Positions 17,643-24,815 of a stretch of 64,000 bases of DNA are shown in pieces (position 1 is the first letter of the stretch; every line of letters begins with the position of its first letter). Below the pieces are notes generated by a model. The model saw only the letters and a program-made list of their open reading frames with translations. It was not told the DNA's origin and did no database searches. The position numbers and the translations under genes were made by a program. The stretch is from Butyrivibrio sp. NC2007. Its GTDB lineage: Bacteria > Bacillota > Clostridia > Lachnospirales > Lachnospiraceae. The stretch covers positions 186,001 through 250,000 of the forward strand of contig NZ_ATWY01000002.1 of NCBI RefSeq assembly GCF_000421405.1, given 5' to 3'.

Positions 17643-20600
17643 TTAGTCAAGGGATTTGTGATACTCCTGGAGTGAACTGATATTGCCGGCGCCGTTCTCT
17701 TTTACCTGGCGAACGCCCTCTGCAGCGGCCTTAGCAGCAGCAACGGTGGTGATATAAGGAATCCTTGCCTTGATGGCAGCTCTTCTGAGGTATCCGTCGT
17801 CGTGCTGAGTGTACTTGCCGATTGGAGAGTTGATGACCAGCTGAACATCGCCGTTCTTGATGATGTCCTCTACGTTTGGTCTTCCGCCCTCGAAGTTCTT
17901 GTTTATCCTTGTAGCCTCAATTCCGGCTTCTATAATGGTCTCGTAGGTCTTGCCTGTTGCGTATATCTTAAAGCCTTCCTCTGCAAAGCTCTTTGCAATG
18001 CTTGCTGCCTCAGGCTTATCCTCTCTGTTCAGTGAAATAAGTACTGCTCCGCTAAGAGGAAGTGCTCCGCCTGCTGCCTCGTATGCCTTAAAGAAAGCTT
18101 CTCCGGGAGTCTTAGCAAGTCCGAGGACTTCTCCGGTTGATCTCATCTCAGGTCCGAGAACAGGGTCAACCTCAGGGAACATATTGAACGGGAATACAGC
18201 CTCTTTTACTCCGTAGTACGGAGGCTCATCCTTCTTCTTGCCATCGATCAGTCCCTGAACAGGTGAAGGTCTGCCGGTGAGCTGTGATGTGATGATGTCT
18301 GTTGCAACAGGAACCATCTTGATTCCGCAAACCTTTGAAACCAGCGGAACTGTACGGGATGCTCTGGGATTAGCCTCAAGAACATATACAGTGTCATCCT
18401 CGATGGCGTACTGCATGTTCATAAGACCTACAACATTCATCTCAACAGCGATCTTTCTGGTGTACTCCTCGATTGTCTTAAGGTTCTTTTCCGAAATGTG
18501 CTTGGAAGGTATGATGCAGGCTGAATCACCGGAGTGGATTCCGGCAAGCTCAATGTGCTCCATAACCGCAGGGACAAAGGCTGCCTTGCCATCGCTTATA
18601 GCATCTGCCTCGCACTCAAGTGCGTTGTGAAGGAATCTGTCGATAAGGATAGGTCTGTCAGGCGTAACACCTACAGCGGCTTTCATGTAGCCTTCCATTG
18701 AATCCTCATCCCTTACGATCTCCATTCCGCGTCCGCCAAGAACGAAGGAAGGACGAACCATAACAGGATACCCAATCCTTGCTGCTATTGTCTTGGCCTC
18801 TTCTACGTTTGAAGCCATTCCCGACTCTGCCATAGGGATTCCAAGCTTGTCCATCATCATGCGGAACTGGTCTCTGTCCTCAGCAAGGTCGATTACTTCA
18901 GGTGTTGTTCCGAGGATATTTACGCCCTCTTCCTTGAGCTTGGCTGCAAGGTTAAGAGGTGTCTGTCCGCCGAACTGAGCGATTACGCCAAGTGGCTTTT
19001 CCTTGCGGTAGATCTGAAGTACATCCTCAAGAGTAAGTGGCTCAAAGTAAAGCTTGTCTGAGGTGTCATAGTCTGTTGATACAGTCTCAGGGTTGCAGTT
19101 TACGATGATTGTCTCAAAGCCGAGCTTCTTAAGTGCAAGGCTTGCATGTACGCAGCAGTAGTCAAACTCAATACCCTGACCGATCCTGTTAGGGCCTCCG
19201 CCCAGGATCATGATCTTCTTATTCTCAGCGCCCTCTGAGAGCTTCATAGGATTCTCAAGTGCGCTTTCTTTCTGATAGGTTGAGTAGTAATAAGCACTTC
19301 CGTCGGTGCCGTATACGTGAACGCCGTCCCAGTTCTCTGTAAGGCCTGCGCCTTCTCTTCCTGCTCTGATGTCATCCTCGGATACAGAGAGAACCTTAGC
19401 CAGGTACTTATCTGAGAAGCCGTCTTCCTTGGCTTTAATAAGGTCTGCGCTTTCCGGAACCTTACCGTTATATTTGGTCAAAAGAGCTGTCTCCTCATCC
19501 ACAAGCTCTTTCATCTGGCTTACGAAGTACTCTTTGACTTTTGTAATGTCGCAGAGTTCCTCTACTGTAACGCCCTTCTTCATAGCTTCATACATAAGGA
19601 AGTATCTCTCTGAGGAAGCATCCTTAAGGCGTCGCAGGAGCTCTTTTACCGGCATCTCTTCAAACTTCTCTATGCAGCCAAGACCGAAGCGGTCCTTCTC
19701 AAGAGATCTGATGGCCTTCTGGAAGGCTTCCTTGAAGTTCTTGCCGATACTCATTACTTCTCCAACGGCTCTCATCTGGGTTCCCAGCTTGTCCTCTACG
19801 CCGTGGAATTTCTCAAATGCCCAGCGGGCGAACTTAACAACAACGTAGTCGCCGTTTGGCACGTATTTATCAAGTGTTCCGAACTTAGAATCAGGGAGTT
19901 CCGATAATGTAAGTCCTGTTGCGAGCTTGGCTGATACAAGGGCGATAGGGAAGCCTGTAGCCTTGCTGGCAAGGGCTGATGAACGGGAAGTTCTGGGGTT
20001 GATCTCGATAACAACGATTCTTCCGGTCTTGGGATCATGGGCAAACTGTACGTTGGTACCACCGATAACTCCGATGTGTTCTACAATCTTGTAAGCCTGT
20101 CTCTGGAGCTCTTTCTGAAGGTCCTCGGAAATTGTGAGCATTGGTGCAGTACAGAAGGAATCACCTGTGTGAACACCGACAGGATCTACGTTTTCAATAA
20201 AGCATACCGTGATCATGTTGTTATCTTTGTCGCGGACAACCTCAAGCTCAAGCTCCTCCCAACCAAGGATTGATTCCTCAACAAGAACCTGATGGATGAT
20301 GGATGCCTGCAGACCACGTGAGCAGACTGTCTGAAGCTCTTCTTTATTATAGACAAGTCCGCCGCCTGCTCCGCCCATGGTATACGCAGGACGAAGTACA
20401 ACCGGATATCCAAGCTCATCGGCTTCTGCGAGAGCTTCTTCTATGCTATAGCATGCCTTGGATCTTGCCATCTCAATACCAAGCATGTCCATTGTCTTTT
20501 TAAATTCTGTTCTGTCTTCGCCACGCTCAATAGCGTCAACCTGAACACCTATAACTTTTACGTTGAATTTGTCGAGAATACCGGCCTTATATAACTCAGA

Positions 20601-20897
20601 ACATAGATTAAGGCCTGACTGACCACCAAGATTAGGTAGAAGAGCATCCGGCCTTTCTTTTTCAATAACTGCAGCAACACGGTCCACATTAAGAGGCTCA
20701 ATATAAGTCTTATCAGCCATCTCCGGATCCGTCATGATAGTTGCGGGATTTGAATTAACGAGGACTATTTCGTACCCCAGGCTCCTAAGTGCCTTGCATG
20801 CCTGCGTTCCGGAATAGTCAAACTCACACGCCTGTCCAATAACAATCGGTCCCGAGCCGATTATCAGTACTTTGTGTATATCAGTTCTCTGTGCCAT
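17643..20897 (-). CDS. carB: Carbamoyl-phosphate synthase large subunit
   Basis: This 1084-aa enzyme makes carbamoyl phosphate from bicarbonate, ammonia (from the small subunit) and two ATP, for pyrimidine and arginine synthesis. It has two ATP-grasp halves: residues 1-400 (KVLIIGSGPIVIGQACEFDYSG) and about 555-935 (KIMILGGGPNRIGQGIEFDYCC). An allosteric MGS-like domain (AVLISLNREDKPEA, INSPIGKYTQHDDGYLRRAAI) is at the C-terminus. Full length, ribosome site GGGGAGGAAG. No carA lies upstream; the next feature is tRNA-Leu. It has its own promoter at 20932-20960. Confidence 0.97.
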   Translation of the reverse strand: MAQRTDIHKVLIIGSGPIVIGQACEFDYSGTQACKALRSLGYEIVLVNSNPATIMTDPEMADKTYIEPLNVDRVAAVIEKERPDALLPNLGGQSGLNLCSELYKAGILDKFNVKVIGVQVDAIERGEDRTEFKKTMDMLGIEMARSKACYSIEEALAEADELGYPVVLRPAYTMGGAGGGLVYNKEELQTVCSRGLQASIIHQVLVEESILGWEELELEVVRDKDNNMITVCFIENVDPVGVHTGDSFCTAPMLTISEDLQKELQRQAYKIVEHIGVIGGTNVQFAHDPKTGRIVVIEINPRTSRSSALASKATGFPIALVSAKLATGLTLSELPDSKFGTLDKYVPNGDYVVVKFARWAFEKFHGVEDKLGTQMRAVGEVMSIGKNFKEAFQKAIRSLEKDRFGLGCIEKFEEMPVKELLRRLKDASSERYFLMYEAMKKGVTVEELCDITKVKEYFVSQMKELVDEETALLTKYNGKVPESADLIKAKEDGFSDKYLAKVLSVSEDDIRAGREGAGLTENWDGVHVYGTDGSAYYYSTYQKESALENPMKLSEGAENKKIMILGGGPNRIGQGIEFDYCCVHASLALKKLGFETIIVNCNPETVSTDYDTSDKLYFEPLTLEDVLQIYRKEKPLGVIAQFGGQTPLNLAAKLKEEGVNILGTTPEVIDLAEDRDQFRMMMDKLGIPMAESGMASNVEEAKTIAARIGYPVMVRPSFVLGGRGMEIVRDEDSMEGYMKAAVGVTPDRPILIDRFLHNALECEADAISDGKAAFVPAVMEHIELAGIHSGDSACIIPSKHISEKNLKTIEEYTRKIAVEMNVVGLMNMQYAIEDDTVYVLEANPRASRTVPLVSKVCGIKMVPVATDIITSQLTGRPSPVQGLIDGKKKDEPPYYGVKEAVFPFNMFPEVDPVLGPEMRSTGEVLGLAKTPGEAFFKAYEAAGGALPLSGAVLISLNREDKPEAASIAKSFAEEGFKIYATGKTYETIIEAGIEATRINKNFEGGRPNVEDIIKNGDVQLVINSPIGKYTQHDDGYLRRAAIKARIPYITTVAAAKAAAEGVRQVKENGAGNISSLQEYHKSLD

Positions 20898-20931
20898 GAT
20901 CTTCCTCCCCTATTCGATTTCATTCTTATAC

Positions 20932-20960
20932 ATTCTATATTCCAAAGGGGGTTTGCACAA
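20932..20960 (-). promoter_or_regulatory. Promoter of carB
   Basis: On the minus strand TTGTGC (20955-20960) and TAGAAT (20932-20937) are separated by 17 bp, about 35 bp upstream of the carB ATG. No PyrR- or riboswitch-like leader fits in such a short 5' region. Confidence 0.55.
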
Positions 20961-20992
20961 GATGTAAATTTATGTTTTTTTAACGGAAGAAG

Positions 20993-21070
20993 GGAAGCGA
21001 CAAAAGCGCGCTTTTTGTGCTTCCTAGTCCCCGTAGGGGAAACCCTCAGGGGGGAGAGGACTCTCCCCCT
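20993..21070. other. Cluster of three hairpins between carB and tRNA-Leu
   Basis: Three consecutive inverted repeats: 20993-21024 (GGAAGC arms plus inner ACAAAA/TTTTGT pairing), 21028-21040 (TCCCC-GTA-GGGGA) and 21050-21069 (GGGGGAGAG with CTCTCCCCC). They lie beyond the tRNA terminator and upstream of the carB promoter. No coding potential is evident. This may be an intergenic mosaic repeat. Confidence 0.6.
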
Positions 21071-21123
21071 TTGAAACGAAAAAACCCCCGATGCCACAGG
21101 CATCGGGGGTGCTTCGTTTCAAA
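21070..21123 (-). terminator. Strong terminator of tRNA-Leu(CAG)
   Basis: On the minus strand the stem ACCCCCGATGCC/GGCATCGGGGGT (21084-21110) is followed by T6. An outer inverted repeat, TTTGAAACGAA (21070-21080) with TTCGTTTCAAA (21113-21123), encloses it and starts directly at the tRNA 3' end. Confidence 0.9.
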
Positions 21124-21206
21124 TGCGGAAGAAGGGACTTGAACCCTCATGTTGTTGCCAACACATGGACCTGAACCATGCGCGTCTGCCATTCCGCCAC
21201 TTCCGC
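21124..21206 (-). tRNA. tRNA-Leu, anticodon CAG
   Basis: An 83-nt class II tRNA. The acceptor GCGGAAG pairs with CTTCCGC plus discriminator A. The anticodon arm is CATGG-TTCAGGT-CCATG (anticodon CAG). A long variable arm is present, and the T arm includes GGTTCAAGTCC. The 3' CCA is not encoded. Confidence 0.96.
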
Positions 21207-21220
21207 AAGCGACAAAGATA

Positions 21221-21249
21221 ATGATACCCATTTTAAAGCTTTATGTCAA
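21221..21249 (-). promoter_or_regulatory. Promoter of tRNA-Leu(CAG)
   Basis: TTGACA (21244-21249) and TATCAT (21221-21226) on the minus strand have exactly 17 bp between them. The -35 box overlaps the last codons of the upstream GGDEF gene, so the tRNA promoter is embedded in a coding end. Confidence 0.85.
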
Positions 21250-23136
21250 GAGTCTCTCATTCTTGAGCTTTTTGTCGGCGTACATGGCATCATCGGCCTC
21301 AATTATCAGTTTCTCAATTTTGATGTTATCATCAATAATCGTAGATGCACTGCCTACGCTGGCGGTTATTGCATACTCCTTTTTCGAAATGTCTTTTCTC
21401 TGTGCAAGGAAGCTTGCGATGCGACTTCTGAAGGTGTCCGCCGATAAATTGACAGGCATCTCGGATATCATTGCGCACGCAAATTCATCGCCGCCAAAGC
21501 GCGCACTGATTCCATTGCGCGAAGCTATGTGCTGTACAGCCTCTGCGATGCATTGTATCGCAAAGTCACCCTCAGCATGGCCATAGTAATCGTTGATGTG
21601 CTTAAGCCCATCCATATCAACGGAAAAGATTGTGAGGAACTTGCCCTGGTTGTACGGCATATTGATGAGCGTATCAAGCTCGCCAAAGAACCCTCGCCTG
21701 TTAAAGATTCCGGTCAGATAATCCCTGACGGAAACCTTCTCAATCTCTTTATGCATACGGATGAGGTTTCTGTTTACATCCACAACATTAATAGCTGTCG
21801 AGAGGAGCATTCCGAATTCTTCGCACCTTCTCACTGCCCTGTCATTTACATTTTCCATTCCTTCAACCAGATAGCCAAAGATTCTGCCACCGGAATGAAG
21901 GAGTTTTACAAACATTATGCTGATATTGCTCTTTGCTGCGATGGTATCAAAATCAGGAAACAGAATATCCTCGCTAAAAGTATCCCCTATTCCTGATGAG
22001 TCGCCGTCCATAAAGCTAAAGAACGTCGTGTATTTTCCCTTTCCAAAGACGCAGTTCTCTTCGCGAAGAAGGTCGGAGTTAAGCGCAACGAACTGAAAAT
22101 CTCTTTTCCAGAGCCAGAGCGTCTCCTGCGTAACTCTTGAAAGGTCCGTGAGCGTCTCAAGCATCGCTGCCTGTGCGAACAGGCTATTTATATTGGTTAC
22201 AGCCCAGTTGACATCATCGTAGTACTCAGAAAGCGAACTGACATCGTCAATAGAAAGAGTATCCTCTGGCCTGTTGCAGCCACAGGATCCTCTGAGCCTC
22301 AGGTTAAAGCCAACCTTTTCATCAGCCCCAGCCAAAGGTTTTCCTTCATTATTCATTATCATCTTGACTATCTGTCTCGCTTCGCTCTGATAGTCAGGCT
22401 CAACCGTGGAAATAGACGGAGATTTGAAAAGACATTTTCTCTCCCCGTCAAAACCTGTAACGATCACGTCCTCCGGAATCCTGTATCCGGCTTTTTGAAG
22501 CTCATCACTTACAGCAATGGCCATATTGTCATTGGCGCATACAATTGCCTCAGGGAGATTACCCTCTTTTAAAAGTGCTTTTGTCACTTCTCTTGCAGGT
22601 TTATCCCAAAACTGTCCATAGCCAATTCTCTTTTCATTGATGGTAATTCCGTTCTCTGTAAGGACCTGCTTGTAAGCCTCTATTCTCTCCTCAGAAAAAT
22701 GATCGCCTTCAATTCCAGCCATCATGTAGATATCTCTGCAGCCATGAGCCTGTACAACGTGCCTTACCATCTCGGCAAAGCCGTTTTTATAATTCATGGA
22801 AATATTCATGCAGTCAGGAAGCGTGCGCTCCATGGCAATGAAAGGGATCTTTTTCCTGGCTGCAAGCCTCCTGAAGGCATCTATAAGATAGTCGTTCTTT
22901 ATAAACTCAAGCTGAACGATGATCGCTTTTAGGTCAAGAAAACCAGCCATCTGAGTAAGTTTCATCTCGCAGTTGTTTCTGTCCTGATCACTGAATGTGG
23001 TCTCAGAAAAACCGAAGACGATCATCAGATAGCCGCGCTTTCTGCATTCTTCTTCCATCGAACGGATGAAGTAGCAGTTCTTTTCTTCGTCGATCATTCC
23101 GCCCATAAAGGCGATAAGCTTTTTGGAATTTTCCAT
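21241..23136 (-). CDS. Cytosolic LacI-like sensor fused to a GGDEF diguanylate cyclase
   Basis: This 631-aa protein has no TM segment or signal peptide. Residues 1-310 have the periplasmic-binding/LacI effector fold without a helix-turn-helix (KKLIAFMGGMIDEEKN, AIVCANDNMAIAVSDEL, VIVTGFDGERKC, SISTVEPDY). A middle region of about 130 residues resembles GAF-type sensor sequence. Then comes a linker helix and a GGDEF domain (about 465-631) with an intact RFGGDEF. There is no RxxD inhibitory site. Predicted to make cyclic di-GMP in response to a cytosolic ligand, perhaps a sugar (inference). A REP copy lies 16 bp upstream of its ATG and the ribosome site is weak. Confidence 0.88.
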   Translation of the reverse strand: MENSKKLIAFMGGMIDEEKNCYFIRSMEEECRKRGYLMIVFGFSETTFSDQDRNNCEMKLTQMAGFLDLKAIIVQLEFIKNDYLIDAFRRLAARKKIPFIAMERTLPDCMNISMNYKNGFAEMVRHVVQAHGCRDIYMMAGIEGDHFSEERIEAYKQVLTENGITINEKRIGYGQFWDKPAREVTKALLKEGNLPEAIVCANDNMAIAVSDELQKAGYRIPEDVIVTGFDGERKCLFKSPSISTVEPDYQSEARQIVKMIMNNEGKPLAGADEKVGFNLRLRGSCGCNRPEDTLSIDDVSSLSEYYDDVNWAVTNINSLFAQAAMLETLTDLSRVTQETLWLWKRDFQFVALNSDLLREENCVFGKGKYTTFFSFMDGDSSGIGDTFSEDILFPDFDTIAAKSNISIMFVKLLHSGGRIFGYLVEGMENVNDRAVRRCEEFGMLLSTAINVVDVNRNLIRMHKEIEKVSVRDYLTGIFNRRGFFGELDTLINMPYNQGKFLTIFSVDMDGLKHINDYYGHAEGDFAIQCIAEAVQHIASRNGISARFGGDEFACAMISEMPVNLSADTFRSRIASFLAQRKDISKKEYAITASVGSASTIIDDNIKIEKLIIEADDAMYADKKLKNERLLT

Positions 23137-23151
23137 AATTTACCGCTTGAT

Positions 23152-23180
23152 GAGTCATTGGGGACGTTTCAGTTTGACTC
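23152..23180 (+). repeat. Single REP copy (B) between two GGDEF genes
   Basis: One 29-nt unit (GAGTCATTGGGG at the left end, TTTGACTC at the right end) lies between the GGDEF genes. The stop codon of the upstream-transcribed gene (TGA, 23179-23181) is made from the repeat's outer arm. Confidence 0.92.
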
Positions 23181-24693
23181 ATCTGTTGCTTGTCCTTCTG
23201 TCTATACCGCTTGTTGCATAATACCTGGCCTTAGCCCGGTACATCTCATCATCAGCCTTCTTCTCAAGCCCTACAATATCAAGGCTCTCGTTATCTGCAT
23301 GTGTTGCATATCCAATGGATATAGAAAGCTTTTCCGAATACTGTCCGGACCACTTATCAACATAGCTTTCAATATCTCTTTTAACTGCTTCAGGATCCCC
23401 GGTATGCAGGATTGCTGCAAATTCGTCACCACCTATTCGGTAAACCTTGCCCTTACTTGCAATCCCCAGTAAAAGACATTCCGCAGCCCCCTTAAGGAGC
23501 TCATCGCCACCGGCATGTCCCATGGTGTCGTTTACTCTCTTCAGGCCGTTAACGTCCGCTGATAAAATGACAAAGTCTTTATCAAGACCGTTTTTCTCGC
23601 ACTCGTCAAGGTCCTCTTCATAGCTTCGGCGATTGAAGAGCCTTGTCAGTTCATCCGTCATAGCAATTCTGACAAGACGTTCTTCACGCTGTCTCTCGTC
23701 ATCAACATTTCTTGTAGTGAATACAACCTGCGTCGGCATGCCTTCATCGTCAACTTCCACCGGGATGTACTGGGCTCTGAACCATCCGTCTACCACATCA
23801 ATGAAATCTTCACTGAGAAGTCTTTTTCCAACAAGTCTTTCTCTGACGGTACTGATATCCGTAAAAGCTATGAAGTCATCGAGCTGATCAGGCATGACCT
23901 TCTCTCTTATCTTCGTGCTCATAACAGTATGTTTATGAACGCTAAGGTCGAGATTGTATTTGACGTGATCCTTGTCTCTTACCGACATCTCAGTATTCTC
24001 GATAAAATCAATAAGATTTACCTTATCGTAAATATCAGCTATAGACTGAAGGATGTTCATCTTGTCCTGTATTTCAGAGTTCTTGGACTTTTCAAGCTTG
24101 ATAGTAGCTTCAGAGGTATTTCTCAAGGAATGAAAGCGCATTCCCATTCCGATGGCTGAAACCAGAACCAGTATTGAATAGTTTATGGTATTGATCCCGG
24201 CGCCTCCGTCTGCCTTGAGAATGACAGAATAAAGGACAACATAGGTATAGAGAGTCATCAAGGTGCTTGTCCAGGGTTTCAGGACTATAAAACATACCAG
24301 CATCACTTCACAGGCGTAGAAAGTGAGTATCTGCTCGCCGCGCTCATACCTGCGATACGACCCCCACATAGACCACAAAGACATTAGTATATAGTAGATA
24401 ATCTGCATAAGCTCAACCTTTAGATGATCGAGCTCATCTTTTGAAAGCATATATCTTGTGACAAAAAATACGCTTAAGCATGTGATGATACAGAACATAA
24501 CGCTTCCGATACTAAGCCACTCTTGGTGCCCAAAGCTCTTTCTGGACAGCACAAAGAGAAGCAGCGTCAAGGTTTCAAAAACGGCCACTACAAGTGATAC
24601 GTTTTTAATATTCCTTGTGCAGGTCTGATCCATCAGTTCTCTGACGTCTTTATCAATCGTGGGAAAGAAATAGTTTTTAATCGCCTTTATCAT
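23179..24693 (-). CDS. Membrane-bound GGDEF diguanylate cyclase
   Basis: A 504-aa protein with about six TM segments in residues 30-185, a coiled linker, a PAS-like region (about 215-330, ending VVFTTRNVDDERQREERLVRIAMTDELT), and a GGDEF domain with intact RIGGDEFAAIL near 450. No RxxD inhibitory site is present. It ends in the common YYATSGIDRR tail plus four residues, with the stop supplied by REP copy B. Ribosome site AGGTGA. Predicted to convert two GTP into c-di-GMP under control of an unknown membrane or PAS signal. Confidence 0.92.
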   Translation of the reverse strand: MIKAIKNYFFPTIDKDVRELMDQTCTRNIKNVSLVVAVFETLTLLLFVLSRKSFGHQEWLSIGSVMFCIITCLSVFFVTRYMLSKDELDHLKVELMQIIYYILMSLWSMWGSYRRYERGEQILTFYACEVMLVCFIVLKPWTSTLMTLYTYVVLYSVILKADGGAGINTINYSILVLVSAIGMGMRFHSLRNTSEATIKLEKSKNSEIQDKMNILQSIADIYDKVNLIDFIENTEMSVRDKDHVKYNLDLSVHKHTVMSTKIREKVMPDQLDDFIAFTDISTVRERLVGKRLLSEDFIDVVDGWFRAQYIPVEVDDEGMPTQVVFTTRNVDDERQREERLVRIAMTDELTRLFNRRSYEEDLDECEKNGLDKDFVILSADVNGLKRVNDTMGHAGGDELLKGAAECLLLGIASKGKVYRIGGDEFAAILHTGDPEAVKRDIESYVDKWSGQYSEKLSISIGYATHADNESLDIVGLEKKADDEMYRAKARYYATSGIDRRTSNR

Positions 24694-24742
24694 AGCGTCA
24701 CCTGTTCGTATTCTATCTCACTTTATATGATATCATCAATAT

Positions 24743-24772
24743 ATTATACATTTATAAACGTTTAATAAGCAA
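24743..24772 (-). promoter_or_regulatory. Promoter of the membrane GGDEF gene with palindrome in the spacer
   Basis: TTGCTT (24767-24772) and TATAAT (24743-24748) on the minus strand are 18 bp apart. The spacer contains the perfect palindrome TAAACGTTTA, a shape used by LacI-family repressors, which would block RNA polymerase if occupied (inference). Confidence 0.5.
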
Positions 24773-24775
24773 ACT

Positions 24776-24815
24776 GTAAAAAATCACCCTTTCAGGCTCA
24801 AGGCCCAAAAGGGTG
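24776..24815 (-). terminator. Terminator overlapping the 3' end of the Cache-GGDEF gene
   Basis: CACCCTTT and AAAGGGTG (24808-24815 with 24785-24792) plus inner GGGC/GCCT pairing form a stem followed by ATTTTTT on the minus strand. The TGA stop codon (24798-24800) of the gene lies in the loop, so the terminator is partly coding sequence. Confidence 0.85.

Noticed and set aside
21046..21231. Minus-strand open frame of 61 codons over tRNA-Leu
   Set aside because: It is the tRNA-Leu sequence and its terminator read as protein.
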